Positions 35,436 through 45,019 of a DNA stretch of 64,000 nucleotides are shown piece after piece. The stretch is taken from positions 930,001 to 994,000 of the forward strand of contig NZ_CP119766.1 in the NCBI RefSeq assembly GCF_030378165.1, read 5' to 3'. A program made the position numbers and the translations under genes. Numbering within the stretch: the first letter of the stretch is position 1; each line of letters opens with the position of its first letter. Below the pieces are notes generated by a model. It had not been told where the DNA came from and ran no database searches. It saw only the letters and a list, made by a program, of their open reading frames with translations. This DNA comes from Flavobacterium panacagri (GTDB taxonomy: Bacteria; Bacteroidota; Bacteroidia; Flavobacteriales; Flavobacteriaceae).

Positions 35436-35975
35436 TTAATCTCTTTTGATTTCATGCCCAATAAACTCTTCAAGAGTTTTAAACATTTCATCTACTGAAA
35501 GTACTTCTGTGTCTGGATGCGATTTTAAGAACGCAGCGTTCAATTCTACTATATTTTCATCCAATTCAAAATAAGCATTATTATTTAAAAGATCTCGAAG
35601 CGGATTCGGGGTTTCAAACTTCGCCTGCAGAAATTTCCCTAATTTAATATTGCTTTGTAAACGTAGTTTTCGGCTTTGCTCTTTAAATAATTCCAAATGT
35701 TTTTCGGCACCAATTAAAGCTAAACCTTCTTCAATTAATTCGTTTAATTCTTTATTCCAGCCAGAATCATGAACGAATTTCGAAAAATTTCCTTCTGTAT
35801 ATTTTGAAGCATAAAAATCTAAATAGTAACTCATCAAAGCGTCTTCGTGAATCAAATCGTCGTCTATTTTTTCTTCACGCATTAAATTGATTACTGAAAT
35901 ATTTGAATTCACAACGTCTTGAGGATTTTCACTGTTTGACGCCGTTTCTGAAATAATAATTTTACCGAATTCCAT
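35436..35975 (-). CDS. DMP19-like protein
   Basis: This soluble 179-residue protein has a central segment (MSYYLDFYASKYTEGNFSKFVHDSGWN followed by LALIGAEKHLELF) resembling DMP19-family proteins, small acidic proteins implicated in DNA mimicry in one characterised case. That role is not implied here. Acidic residues are abundant. It is a single gene, convergent with the lipoprotein gene. Confidence 0.55.
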   Translation of the reverse strand: MEFGKIIISETASNSENPQDVVNSNISVINLMREEKIDDDLIHEDALMSYYLDFYASKYTEGNFSKFVHDSGWNKELNELIEEGLALIGAEKHLELFKEQSRKLRLQSNIKLGKFLQAKFETPNPLRDLLNNNAYFELDENIVELNAAFLKSHPDTEVLSVDEMFKTLEEFIGHEIKRD

Positions 35976-36153
35976 TTTGAGATTATTTTAAAAGATTGCT
36001 TTTGCAAAGTTGAGGGAAATTTTTTTTACATTATAATTATTGACTCGTTTGTTAATAATTCATACCTGATTATTGCCTTTGACAGAGGATGAAAAATACT
36101 ATATTCGCAGACTAATTGTCTAAGAACACGAAAAATCTTTACTATTCTAAATT

Positions 36154-36564
36154 ATGTTTTATCTAATTTTAAAATTAATTGGCTTTCAATTACTGTTTTA
36201 TGTTTTATCAGTATTAATGCTTATCGCTTTGGCATTTATATTCAAAAAACATATAAATATTAGCACTAAAAAAGACATGATAATCTTATATGCTTTTTCA
36301 ATTTTAGGATTTATATTGTGGTTTTTTTATTCGTTACTTGCTGCAGATATAGTTAGCGAATTTATAACCAAAAATCCAAAAGTAAATCCGAAACTAACAA
36401 TTCTAATAGGAGTGTTTTTTGTAGTTCCGATAATTTCTTTTTTTGGAAAAGATAAAGGGAATGAAAAATCTAAAAGAGACCTTGTTATATCTTGTTCAAT
36501 AATAGCCGTTACCTATTTTCTATATTTTTTTAATTTCTTTTACCTCCAAATTTTTCTAGCCTAA
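36154..36564 (+). CDS. Hypothetical membrane protein
   Basis: This 136-residue protein has four hydrophobic segments (about 5-27, 42-62, 80-98, 111-132) separated by short Lys-rich loops. I recognise no family. Its stop codon overlaps, on the opposite strand, the stop of the patatin gene by 4 bases. Confidence 0.65.
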   Translation: MFYLILKLIGFQLLFYVLSVLMLIALAFIFKKHINISTKKDMIILYAFSILGFILWFFYSLLAADIVSEFITKNPKVNPKLTILIGVFFVVPIISFFGKDKGNEKSKRDLVISCSIIAVTYFLYFFNFFYLQIFLA

Positions 36565-38129
36565 AACCCTTTATTCTCCACCAACAGCCCTTTCAATTCA
36601 TCAGCCTTTACATAAGCAGCAAAACGCCCAGAAAGTAAAAGCATTTCCTTTTCTTCAGGTGTTATTTTGAGTTTGGTTTCTACATGCGATGCATATTCGT
36701 ACAGCATTAAAAGTTCACTGGCGCCAAAATCTTTAAACTTTTCTTTGTCTAAACTGGAAAGTATCACTTCGCTATTTTTGTCTTTTTTAAAACTATCAGA
36801 ACCAAATTTTGAAATCAATTGAGCTTTAAAATCGTCATGCAGTTTCAGCCAGCTTGCTGCTTCGTCATCACTGTTTTTTAGTTCCGTAATCAAAGCTTCG
36901 TATTTTTCATCTTTTTTCAATTTAGACAAATGATTGCGTAAAGTAGTAAAACCAATTACTTGATAATTGGAAGTCGGGATTTTATAACGTTCTAAAACCG
37001 TTTCGACATCTCTTTCAAAAGTCATATACCGAGTTTGAACCGTATATAAAGATGCCGTTTCTAACAAAGAAAGCAATCTGATCTTACCATCATTTATATA
37101 AGGTGACTTTTTTCCCTGCCCTAAACAATCAATAAAAAGCGCTTTTTTGTTTTTGTCTTTTACTCTATTATCATTATGAAGTAATTCTACTAAAGTTTCA
37201 TATCCCATATTGTCTGATGCTCCGCCATCAATCACACATAAAATTTTATCCTGGTTTTTGATTCCGAATTTAGTTTTGGGCAGAACGCCAGGAAAAGCAG
37301 AACTTGCCGTAATAGCATAAGTAAGCGGAAAATCATAACCATTATTAATCTGATTTCCGTCAAGCGGAAGTGACGCTTTATTGGGAGCCAAAGACGAATT
37401 AATCTTTAAGGCACGAATAATATGAGGCATAAATGGAAAACGTTCACCATTGTTATAAGCGGTTCCATTAGCAACCATTATAGGCAATTGCGGATTGAGT
37501 TTACTATCTTTCGGAATAAAAAAATCGGACAACTGCATCTGTGTTTGAAACTTATTTTGATTGTCTGGATTCGAGCTGTCATACTGCAAAACTTCCAGAT
37601 CCAATCGCTGTGCCATTGACACTTTTTCTCCTTTTTCGTTTCGGCTATTATTAAGAAGGGAAAAAAGTGTAGCCGATTTGTTTACATCCGATTTGAAGGC
37701 ATCTGCTTTAGAAAAGTAAAACTCATTAAAAGTACAATTATCATATTGTAATTTGTTTTTCAGGATCGTCAGATAATATCCTGCTGAATAACAGCCTCCA
37801 GAAACAGTCGAAAAATAATCGATTTCATTTAAAAAATTACGGTTCGCATTCTCTTCCTGAATATCTTCCAATCCTAAAAGCACGCCCAAACTAAAAAACT
37901 GTGCCCTAGATCCCCCACCAGAAATACCAATTCCTAATGCAATATTTGGATTTTGCAATCGTACATCACGATCCTGAACCGATTTGTATTCGTTTAAACT
38001 CACCGTAGGAATTGAGTTGTAATTAATTTCCGAAAAGAGGTTTATTTTGTTTTGAGCGATTCCTTCATTTGACAAAACAATAAAAATGAATACAATACAA
38101 AGTCTTTTAAATACCATAAACCAAAACAT
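36561..38129 (-). CDS. Exported patatin/cPLA2-like phospholipase
   Basis: This is a secreted or periplasmic lipid hydrolase with a signal peptide ending ...EGIAQ; an internal ATG at 38117 is an equally good start. The oxyanion glycine loop is GIGISGGGSRAQFF. The nucleophile elbow reads FSTVSGGCYSAGY, closer to the cPLA2 form (SGG) than to patatin GTSAG. The dyad Asp lies in CVIDGGASDNMGYE. The long C-terminal region (about 350-522) is helical. The 522-residue length is larger than a minimal patatin. Confidence 0.8.
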   Translation of the reverse strand: MFWFMVFKRLCIVFIFIVLSNEGIAQNKINLFSEINYNSIPTVSLNEYKSVQDRDVRLQNPNIALGIGISGGGSRAQFFSLGVLLGLEDIQEENANRNFLNEIDYFSTVSGGCYSAGYYLTILKNKLQYDNCTFNEFYFSKADAFKSDVNKSATLFSLLNNSRNEKGEKVSMAQRLDLEVLQYDSSNPDNQNKFQTQMQLSDFFIPKDSKLNPQLPIMVANGTAYNNGERFPFMPHIIRALKINSSLAPNKASLPLDGNQINNGYDFPLTYAITASSAFPGVLPKTKFGIKNQDKILCVIDGGASDNMGYETLVELLHNDNRVKDKNKKALFIDCLGQGKKSPYINDGKIRLLSLLETASLYTVQTRYMTFERDVETVLERYKIPTSNYQVIGFTTLRNHLSKLKKDEKYEALITELKNSDDEAASWLKLHDDFKAQLISKFGSDSFKKDKNSEVILSSLDKEKFKDFGASELLMLYEYASHVETKLKITPEEKEMLLLSGRFAAYVKADELKGLLVENKGF

Positions 38130-38285
38130 TATTAAAGTCCATAAAATTAACTGAATTAATTCAATAAGAGTTAATTAAGATCCTATTTTTAAAATTCAAT
38201 AATGTTAATTTCAGCTTAATCAAATAAATTAAAAATTATAATAAAGAAGCCATCTATTGATTCTTTAATACTAAAATAACAATTC

Positions 38286-38314
38286 TTGCAAAACGGAAAA
38301 TAATAATATATTTG
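38286..38314 (+). promoter_or_regulatory. Consensus Bacteroidota promoter
   Basis: TTG (38286-38288), an 18-base spacer, then TATATTTG (38307-38314). This is the best-formed primary promoter in the window. It drives the membrane protein gene at 38373. Confidence 0.7.
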
Positions 38315-38372
38315 CGCTTCATGTAATTTTTAACTCACAAAACCCATTAATTAACTTTTAACAACCACCCCA

Positions 38373-39098
38373 ATGAATCGCATCGTTATTCTTATTAAAC
38401 TTGCTGTAGCAATTTTTCCGTTTTACTTACTTCATTATTTATTGTATAGTACATTTAATCAAATTCCATATTTTGTAAGTGTACCTATAAACATAATTTT
38501 AATAGCTGGTGCGCTGTATTATGTTTACTCGGCCAGAAAACAATTTGTTATTGATAACGAAGATGAAGAAGGAATGCCTGTTCATCTAGAAAAATCAAGT
38601 TATTTTTTCATACCGCTGGCCGCTATGATTGCATTATTTCTTGTATCGTCTAGTTTTAGAACTTCACTTTATATTGACAATGGAAGATCTGTTCCAGTAG
38701 AAGTAAAAATAGCTTCAGAAGCAACACAAACTGTTGCTCCAAACAGCTTTATTTTAGTCGATGTTCCGATTGGCAAGAACGAAATAAGCATCAATGGAAC
38801 GAAGAAAAACATAAACATACAAGGCAAAGGACGATGGGTTTACAATGTAGATAATTTGAATTCCTATATTGAAGGAACAGTAAACTACGCCAATCCAGAA
38901 TTGAGCAATGCAAATGATACTATCTCCACAAAACTTCATGTAGATAAGATTATCCATAAAGAATTTTTCAAACTAGAATCAGATTTTATTTTTGAAGCCC
39001 CAGAATCGATAACTATAAAAAAAGACGCTGGAATAGACAAAGTGCATACACAAACTGTTTTATACAGATTGCCAAAAGCATTATCAGATATAAAATAA
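38373..39098 (+). CDS. Hypothetical membrane protein with external beta domain
   Basis: This 241-residue protein has three hydrophobic segments (about 4-26, 32-50, 71-90) followed by about 145 residues of beta-rich soluble domain (LYIDNGRSVPVEVKIA, NEISINGTKKNINIQG). No family recognised. A perfect palindromic terminator follows the stop. Confidence 0.65.
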   Translation: MNRIVILIKLAVAIFPFYLLHYLLYSTFNQIPYFVSVPINIILIAGALYYVYSARKQFVIDNEDEEGMPVHLEKSSYFFIPLAAMIALFLVSSSFRTSLYIDNGRSVPVEVKIASEATQTVAPNSFILVDVPIGKNEISINGTKKNINIQGKGRWVYNVDNLNSYIEGTVNYANPELSNANDTISTKLHVDKIIHKEFFKLESDFIFEAPESITIKKDAGIDKVHTQTVLYRLPKALSDIK

Positions 39099-39105
39099 AT
39101 TACAA

Positions 39106-39135
39106 AAAAGGCTGTATCCTAGGATACAGCCTTTT
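39106..39135. terminator. Bidirectional terminator (30-bp perfect palindrome)
   Basis: The sequence AAAAGGCTGTATCCT is followed immediately by its reverse complement, with T runs on both sides. It separates convergent genes. Confidence 0.92.
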
Positions 39136-39138
39136 ACT

Positions 39139-40278
39139 TTATTTTTTAATCTCCTGTGGAAGTGTCTTTTTCTGTTCTTTCTGCTCTGGCGGAATTCGTT
39201 TTTTCAAAAACAAAATCTGTCCTAAATGACTCGATTGATGTTCCATGACATGAAACCAGCAATATTGGTTGGTCATGTCATATTTTAATTGGACTTGCGC
39301 AAACCAGGCATCATCTCTTTTCTTTAATTCTTCGATAGTTTTGGCTCTTACTTGATTATAAATATCAAGATAATATTGAATATTATGGCCTTTAAATTCG
39401 TCTCTTCCACCTTGATCCAAATTCAATGCATTGTTCCAAATCTTCTTTTCTTCTTCATTAAAATCCCTGTTTTCAAAAGTAAAAACTTGATAGTATTTTT
39501 CGGCTGCAGCCAAATGCATGACCAAAGCCCCAATTCGGTTGGCTTCTTCATCATGAAGATAATCGATTTCATACTGACTCATGTTTTTAACGGTTCTTTC
39601 TACACGAGATTTCAAATCTTCCAGCATCGAGATCATATCGGCAATTTTTGGTGAAGCGCCTTCAACATTTCCAATTTTTGCTTCTGGCCTTGGCTTAATT
39701 CCGCTTCCTTCTAGTAATAAACTGCTTTTTCCATCAACAACCGATTTATCAGAAGAAACTTTATATTCTTTTACTTTAACTATAGCATCTTTAGAGGTGC
39801 CAAAATTCCATTTTGGTATGTCTCCATTTTTTACGGGAGTTTCAAAACTTGCATTTAAAACAGTAAAAGGTTCAAAACCACCCTTATCATTTTCTATCAA
39901 TACTTCAAATTTATCAAAATAGAATTTCCCGTTATTAACGCATAAACCTCCAAAACTTAATGATTTGGTGTTTGCATCAATAGTTCCTTCAACTGTATAA
40001 GAGTTCCATTCTTTAGACTTTACAGGTCTATCCTGCATATTATCAAAAAAGCCTTCTTCATCGTTTTTCGTATCAACTCTAGCCCATACTCCAGCCCAAG
40101 ATGTTGGTTCTGTGGTTTCGGCTTTAACCGAAGCTATTACTTTAAACTTTTTCTTGACTTTGGTTTGGATATCAATGGTTTGATTGAAAGAAGTCCAATC
40201 GCTGGAAATTACTTTTTGTGTTTGAGCATAACTTATACTGAAAAACAAAAACAACAGTGGTATTATCAGTTTTTTCAT
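39139..40278 (-). CDS. Exported DinB-like protein
   Basis: This 379-residue protein has a signal peptide (...SISYAQT), a beta-rich N-terminal domain (about 25-165: SWAGVWARVDTKNDEEGFFDNM, SLSFGGLCVNNGKFYFDKFEV, resembling a carbohydrate-binding fold), and a C-terminal DinB four-helix bundle (about 210-365). Likely metal ligands are the His in LVMHLAAAEKYY and the pair in WFHVMEHQSSHLGQI. DinB-fold enzymes are usually cytoplasmic thiol-dependent transferases, so export is unusual. Confidence 0.75.
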   Translation of the reverse strand: MKKLIIPLLFLFFSISYAQTQKVISSDWTSFNQTIDIQTKVKKKFKVIASVKAETTEPTSWAGVWARVDTKNDEEGFFDNMQDRPVKSKEWNSYTVEGTIDANTKSLSFGGLCVNNGKFYFDKFEVLIENDKGGFEPFTVLNASFETPVKNGDIPKWNFGTSKDAIVKVKEYKVSSDKSVVDGKSSLLLEGSGIKPRPEAKIGNVEGASPKIADMISMLEDLKSRVERTVKNMSQYEIDYLHDEEANRIGALVMHLAAAEKYYQVFTFENRDFNEEEKKIWNNALNLDQGGRDEFKGHNIQYYLDIYNQVRAKTIEELKKRDDAWFAQVQLKYDMTNQYCWFHVMEHQSSHLGQILFLKKRIPPEQKEQKKTLPQEIKK

Positions 40279-40414
40279 TTTTTGGAAAATTTAAAAGTTG
40301 TGTAAATGTAATTATTGTTTTCTAAGTAATAACTTACTTTTTAATAAAAATTGCCACAAAAAAACTGCACCTTTATCAGATGCAGTCTATTTTAAACTCC
40401 ATTATTTCAGAATC

Positions 40415-40642
40415 TTAGTTCGTTTTCATCGGCGGAAGATCAAACGCCACAGAATCGTGTTCGAAGTTGTTTCTGTGTCCTCCATCGCAGAATGGTTTGT
40501 TAGCAGATAATCCGCAACGGCACAGTCCAAGTGCAGATCTTCCTTGTAAACCGTAAAGTACTCCTTCTGGATCCATGATTTCAAAATCGCCTTCGATTTT
40601 AATAGATCCATTTTTATTGATGATTAATTTAGTCTTGCTCAT
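40415..40642 (-). CDS. CDGSH-type iron-sulfur protein
   Basis: This 75-residue protein has a single CDGSH domain: CRCGLSANKPFCDGGH supplies three Cys and one His to a 2Fe-2S cluster, as in mitoNEET. The position normally Ser/Ala/Thr in CDG(S)H is Gly here. Upstream is LINKNGSIKIEGDFEIMDPEG. The likely role is redox or iron-sulfur cluster sensing in the cytoplasm. It is a single gene. Confidence 0.9.
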   Translation of the reverse strand: MSKTKLIINKNGSIKIEGDFEIMDPEGVLYGLQGRSALGLCRCGLSANKPFCDGGHRNNFEHDSVAFDLPPMKTN

Positions 40643-40736
40643 AAATTTTGTTTTTTCGGGTGCAAAGATTGCGAAATATATCGTTATTTAAGAGCAGTGA
40701 ACGTAGTTTAAACTGGTTCTATTTTATGTTGGATTT

Positions 40737-40817
40737 GCCGTGAAGGCTCGAAGGCACAAAGTTTATTGATTTTTAAAATTCAAATGAAAAAACTTTGTGT
40801 TTTAGCGCCTTTGTGGC
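40737..40817. repeat. GCCGTGAAGGC-type repeat with inverted arms
   Basis: The left arm GCCGTGAAGGCTCGAAGGCA, then CAAAG, pairs loosely with the right arm CTTTGTGTTTTAGCGCC, then TTTGTGGC. It is the same family as 23364-23445 and 28976-29119. Confidence 0.65.
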
Positions 40818-40828
40818 AGACAAAAAAA

Positions 40829-42328
40829 CTACAGCGCCTTGTAAACAAAATTTCTAAACTTTACACTTCCCTTTCCAATAGAGCAAAGACCAATTCTTAG
40901 TCCAAGAAAACCGCTCAAAACATTATGATTGTATCCCGAAACTTCTACAGAATTTTCTATTTTTTTCCAGTCTTTTCCATCAATACTGTAAAACATATCG
41001 ACCGTGTTTTTGATGTTTTTTAAACGAAGAAAAACTTTTCGGTTATGTGTATTTTTCTCTGTTGGAAACTGCCATCCTCTCAAATTTGCCAAGATATTAT
41101 TCTGATCGGCTAATATTCCCGAGTAATATCTATTATCGTAAAAAAGCGTTAATCCACCTGTAGCGTTGCCTTCGATTTCCATTTCAACTTCGGCGATATA
41201 AGAATGTCCGCCCGGAACAATTACAAGTGGTGCACTATTTCCAACACCATCTCCTTTTCCTTCAATAGTCAAAGTATTATTGGCAACTTTAAATCTAGAA
41301 TTTTCAACTCCACCATAAAACTTCCATTGCGGTTTCAAAACTGAACCTTCAAAATTATCACTTAATGAAAATTCAGGAAGTGTCTTCCCTTGTGGTTTTT
41401 CAATCGGTTTATCTGTCTGAGTGTTATCAGAAATTTTATACCAACCGTCTTTTGTCCATTCCACAGGTTGTAGCAAAGTCTGACGACCCAAGTTGTAATA
41501 ATCTTTTTCGTAACCATGAAAAATCATCCACCATTTTCCGTTTGCATCTTCAAAAATAGTACTGTGCCCTTTTGACCACCAGGTTTCAGAACTATTATTG
41601 GTTCGCAAAACAGGATTAAAAGGCGAATTTTCCCAAGGTCCAAGTGGCGATTTTGATCTTGCAGAAATGACCATATGACTTGTAGCTGGGCCAGCAGTTC
41701 CGCCTTCGGCAACAGTTAAATAATAATATTCACCTCTTTTAAAGAGTTTTGGTCCTTCCATACAGAAACATTCAATACTCCATTCGCGCGGAATTTTCCA
41801 GCCGTCATAAACATGTTTCAATTCACTTGTTACCGAAAGTCCGTCTTTGGATAACGCTACATAACCGCCGTTACTGAAATACAAAAATCGGTTCCCTTTC
41901 TCATCTGCAATATGTCCGGGATCGATATTACCGATTTTCAAATCTATTGGCTCGCTCCAAGGGCCGTTAATAGAATCGGCTGTAACTACAAAATTGGTAT
42001 TATTGGCAGGAAAATAGATGTAATATTTATTGTTGTACCTAATTAAATCGGGCGCCCAAACAGCTCCAACATATTTTTGAAGCGCATTGGTAATGGGTTC
42101 CCAATTCATTAAATCGGTAGAATGCCAGATTAAAAGTCCAGGATAATAATCGAAAGAAGAATGTACAACATAATAATCTTTTCCGTCTCTTAATAAACTC
42201 GGATCGGGATAATCTCCAGCAAAAATTGGGTTGGAAAATTGTCCTTGCTTTAAACTCTTTTCTGATTGTGATTGAGAGTAACCACAATACACAAACAATA
42301 TTGAAATGATTAGATATATTTTATTCAT
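40829..42328 (-). CDS. Exported GH43 glycoside hydrolase
   Basis: This is a secreted family-43 glycosidase acting on arabinan or xylan-type side chains; the exact bond is not predictable. A signal peptide (1-18) is followed by a five-bladed beta-propeller with the catalytic base Asp42 in GDYPDPSLL, the pKa-modulating Asp in WAPDLIRYN and the general acid Glu in CMEGPKLFKRG. The C-terminal domain (about 320-499) is a concanavalin-like module (FEGSVLKPQWKFYGG...LGLRIGLCSIGKGSVKFRNF). It is a lone gene, not in a visible polysaccharide-utilisation locus (no SusC/SusD nearby). A TATATTTG -7 box lies at 42345-42352 (minus). Confidence 0.9.
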   Translation of the reverse strand: MNKIYLIISILFVYCGYSQSQSEKSLKQGQFSNPIFAGDYPDPSLLRDGKDYYVVHSSFDYYPGLLIWHSTDLMNWEPITNALQKYVGAVWAPDLIRYNNKYYIYFPANNTNFVVTADSINGPWSEPIDLKIGNIDPGHIADEKGNRFLYFSNGGYVALSKDGLSVTSELKHVYDGWKIPREWSIECFCMEGPKLFKRGEYYYLTVAEGGTAGPATSHMVISARSKSPLGPWENSPFNPVLRTNNSSETWWSKGHSTIFEDANGKWWMIFHGYEKDYYNLGRQTLLQPVEWTKDGWYKISDNTQTDKPIEKPQGKTLPEFSLSDNFEGSVLKPQWKFYGGVENSRFKVANNTLTIEGKGDGVGNSAPLVIVPGGHSYIAEVEMEIEGNATGGLTLFYDNRYYSGILADQNNILANLRGWQFPTEKNTHNRKVFLRLKNIKNTVDMFYSIDGKDWKKIENSVEVSGYNHNVLSGFLGLRIGLCSIGKGSVKFRNFVYKAL

Positions 42329-42344
42329 GTTTTGATATTTTTTT

Positions 42345-42352
42345 CAAATATA
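42345..42352 (-). promoter_or_regulatory. -7 box of the GH43 gene
   Basis: It reads TATATTTG on the minus strand, 16 bases upstream of the start codon. Confidence 0.5.
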
Positions 42353-42793
42353 GTCAAAAAGACCATAAGTTATAATTTAGCTACAGATTATAAGGATTAG
42401 AAAGATTCTTTTTTAATATTTTGTCAGACTGAGCGAAGTCGAAGTCATTCTAAAGTGATTTATTTATTGGAGTGAAATAATCTCGCAAAGACGCGGAGTC
42501 GCAAAGTTTTTTTGAATTAAGCCACAGATTAAAGGATTAAAAAGGTTTTAAACATCAATTGCCTCCAGCTTTAGCTGGAGGTTGCATAAAATGTAGTTTA
42601 GAGGCTTTAGCCAAATGTGCTTTTTGGCTAAAGCCAATATTTAATAATCATCATTATCACATCCAGCTAAAGCTGGACGCAATTCATAAAAACTTTGCGC
42701 CTTTGCAAGATTTAAAAAATAAAAATCCTTGCGAATCTCTACGCTTTTTCTCTGCGAATCTTTCCGCAACATTAAAATCTCAAATCTATTGCT
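42353..42793. repeat. Composite intergenic repeat region
   Basis: This gene-free stretch is largely repeat-derived from about 42480. GCAAAG-type arms at 42484-42510 (GCAAAGACGCGGAGTCGCAAAG) and 42689-42709 (CTTTGCGCCTTTGC) face each other. Inside are three hairpins sharing the core AGCTTTAGC/GCTAAAGCT: 42562-42581 (CCTCCAGCTTTAGCTGGAGG), 42603-42635 (GGCTTTAGCCAAA / TTTGGCTAAAGCC) and 42662-42677 (TCCAGCTAAAGCTGGA). A GCCACAGATTAAAGGATTAA unit lies at about 42519. Open frames through it are not convincing. Confidence 0.75.
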
Positions 42794-42801
42794 TATTTTT
42801 G
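42794..42801 (+). promoter_or_regulatory. -7 box (TATTTTTG) of metG
   Basis: TATTTTTG fits TAnnTTTG and lies 19 bases before the metG ATG. No SAM-type riboswitch is visible in the short leader. Confidence 0.5.
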
Positions 42802-42820
42802 CACTCAATAAAATTGAATT

Positions 42821-44956
42821 ATGATACAAGATCCAAAGAGATATACGATCACGGCGGCATTACCTTACACCAACGGGCCTATTCATATTGGGCATTTGGC
42901 TGGGGTTTATGTACCTGCAGATATATATTCTAGATATTTAAGATTGCAAGGGAAAGATGTTGCATTTATTTGCGGAAGTGATGAACACGGTGTTGCAATT
43001 TCGATGAAAGCCAAAAAAGAAGGAATCACACCGCAGGAAGTTATTGATAAATATGATGGAATCATCCGTAAATCGTTTGCTGATTTCGGAATTTCATTTA
43101 ACAATTATTCTAGAACTTCGGCGAAAATTCATCATGATACGGCATCTGAATTCTTTAGGACTTTGTATGATAAAGGCGATTTTATTGAAGAAGTTACAGA
43201 ACAATTGTACGATGCAAAAGCCAATCAGTTTTTAGCAGACCGTTTTGTGGTTGGAACTTGCCCAAAATGCGGTAATGACGGCGCTTACGGCGACCAATGC
43301 GAAAATTGTGGCTCTACTTTGAACGCAACTGATTTGATCAATCCGAAATCGACAATTACAGGCGAAACTCCGGTTTTAAAATCAACGAAACACTGGTTTT
43401 TACCTTTGGATCGTTACGATGCTTTTTTACGTGAATGGATTTTAGAAGGTCATAAAAACGACTGGAAAACCAACGTTTACGGACAAGTAAAATCTTGGAT
43501 TGACGCAGGATTAGAACCTCGTGCGGTAACACGTGACTTGGATTGGGGCATTGATGTTCCGGTTGAAGGTGCCGAAGGCAAAAAATTGTACGTTTGGTTT
43601 GATGCACCAATTGGATATATTTCTTCTACAAAAGAATGGGCCGCACGCGAAGGAAAAGACTGGGAACCGTATTGGAAAGATCAAGATACTAAATTGGTTC
43701 ACTTTATTGGAAAAGACAATATTGTTTTCCACTGTATTATTTTCCCGGCAATGCTAAAAGCAGAAGGAAGCTATATTTTACCAGACAACGTTCCAGCAAA
43801 TGAGTTTTTGAATTTGGAAGGAAACAAACTTTCGACTTCTAAAAACTGGGCGGTTTGGTTGCACGAATATTTAGAAGAGTTTCCAGATAAACAGGATGTT
43901 TTGCGTTATGCATTGACATCAAACGCTCCTGAAACAAAAGATAACGATTTTACGTGGAAAGATTTCCAAGCTAGAAATAACAACGAATTGGTTGCCGTTT
44001 TTGGAAACTTCATCAATCGTGTGGTGGTTTTAACCAACAAATATTACGATGGAATTATTCCAGCGCCAAACGAATTTACAGAAGTTGACGAACAAACTTT
44101 AGCAGAATTAAAAGCGTATCCAGCTGTAATTTCAAGTTCAGTGGAGCGTTACAGATTCCGTGAAGCTTTGGGGGAATTAATGAATGTGGCTCGTTTAGGA
44201 AATAAATACCTTGCAGACGAAGAGCCTTGGAAAGTAATGAAAGACAATCCGGAGCGTGTAAAAACTCAAATGTATGTGGCATTGCAAATTGCTGCTGCGT
44301 TGAGCGTTTTGGCTGAACCGTTTTTACCTTTCACTGCTGCGAAACTTTCTAAAATATTGAATTTAGCTGATCTTAAAGAACATTTTGCAGGTTTCAGTAA
44401 ATTCCTAAAAGAGAAAGATCGTGATGCAAAGGATATTTTTATTGATAAAACATTAGGTTGGAATGATATTTCTGAAAACTCAGATTTACTTCCTGCTGGA
44501 CATAAAATTGGCGAAGCAGAATTACTTTTCGCTAAAATAGAAGACGAAGAAATACAAAAACAAATAGATAAATTGGAAGCAACAAAAACAGCTAATCTTG
44601 CCGAAAACAAACAAGCAGAACCTCAGAAAGATTTAATTCAGTTTGAAGATTTTGCGAAAATGGATATCCGTATCGGAACTATTTTGGAAGCTGAAAAAAT
44701 GCCAAAAGCAAATAAACTTTTAGTACTTAAAGTAGATACCGGAATCGATGTTCGTACGATTGTTTCGGGAATTGCTGAAAGTTTTTCGCCAGAAGAAATT
44801 ATAGGAAAACGTGTTTCTGTATTAGCAAATCTTGCTCCAAGAGCTTTACGTGGTGTTGAAAGTCAGGGAATGATTTTGATGACAACAAATGCTGAAGGAA
44901 AACTGGTTTTTGTAAATCCAGATGCTGATGCGCCTAATGGAGCTACGGTAAACTAA
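42821..44956 (+). CDS. metG: Methionyl-tRNA synthetase with C-terminal tRNA-binding domain
   Basis: This is a class I aminoacyl-tRNA synthetase charging tRNA-Met for initiation and elongation. The HIGH motif is HIGHLAG (from about residue 22). The zinc knuckle is formed by [17 protein letters not shown]. The KMSKS-equivalent loop is KLSTSKN. The C-terminal about 110 residues (from [21 protein letters not shown]) form an EMAP/Trbp111-like tRNA-binding domain that also drives dimerisation. The 711-residue length matches the long bacterial form. Confidence 0.97.
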   Translation: MIQDPKRYTITAALPYTNGPIHIGHLAGVYVPADIYSRYLRLQGKDVAFICGSDEHGVAISMKAKKEGITPQEVIDKYDGIIRKSFADFGISFNNYSRTSAKIHHDTASEFFRTLYDKGDFIEEVTEQLYDAKANQFLADRFVVGTCPKCGNDGAYGDQCENCGSTLNATDLINPKSTITGETPVLKSTKHWFLPLDRYDAFLREWILEGHKNDWKTNVYGQVKSWIDAGLEPRAVTRDLDWGIDVPVEGAEGKKLYVWFDAPIGYISSTKEWAAREGKDWEPYWKDQDTKLVHFIGKDNIVFHCIIFPAMLKAEGSYILPDNVPANEFLNLEGNKLSTSKNWAVWLHEYLEEFPDKQDVLRYALTSNAPETKDNDFTWKDFQARNNNELVAVFGNFINRVVVLTNKYYDGIIPAPNEFTEVDEQTLAELKAYPAVISSSVERYRFREALGELMNVARLGNKYLADEEPWKVMKDNPERVKTQMYVALQIAAALSVLAEPFLPFTAAKLSKILNLADLKEHFAGFSKFLKEKDRDAKDIFIDKTLGWNDISENSDLLPAGHKIGEAELLFAKIEDEEIQKQIDKLEATKTANLAENKQAEPQKDLIQFEDFAKMDIRIGTILEAEKMPKANKLLVLKVDTGIDVRTIVSGIAESFSPEEIIGKRVSVLANLAPRALRGVESQGMILMTTNAEGKLVFVNPDADAPNGATVN

Positions 44957-44963
44957 AAAATTT

Positions 44964-44993
44964 AAAAGATGTGTAATAACACATCTTTTTTTT
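44964..44993 (+). terminator. Terminator of metG
   Basis: The stem AAAAGATGTGT / ACACATCTTTT has a 4-base loop and an extended T run, just after the metG stop. Confidence 0.9.
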
Positions 44994-45019
44994 ATCTCTT
45001 TTAAGTTTATTTGGGCTGT

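Noticed and set aside
42794..42820. SAM or T-box riboswitch before metG
   Set aside because: The leader from the -7 box to the ATG is too short and shows no such fold.
42559..42933. 124-residue plus-strand frame upstream of and into metG
   Set aside because: It starts in the palindromic repeat and runs into the metG reading region in another frame.
43840..43862. MetRS KMSKS loop reads KLSTSKN, perhaps a defect
   Set aside because: Variants such as KLSxS are common in bacterial MetRS; the other motifs are intact.
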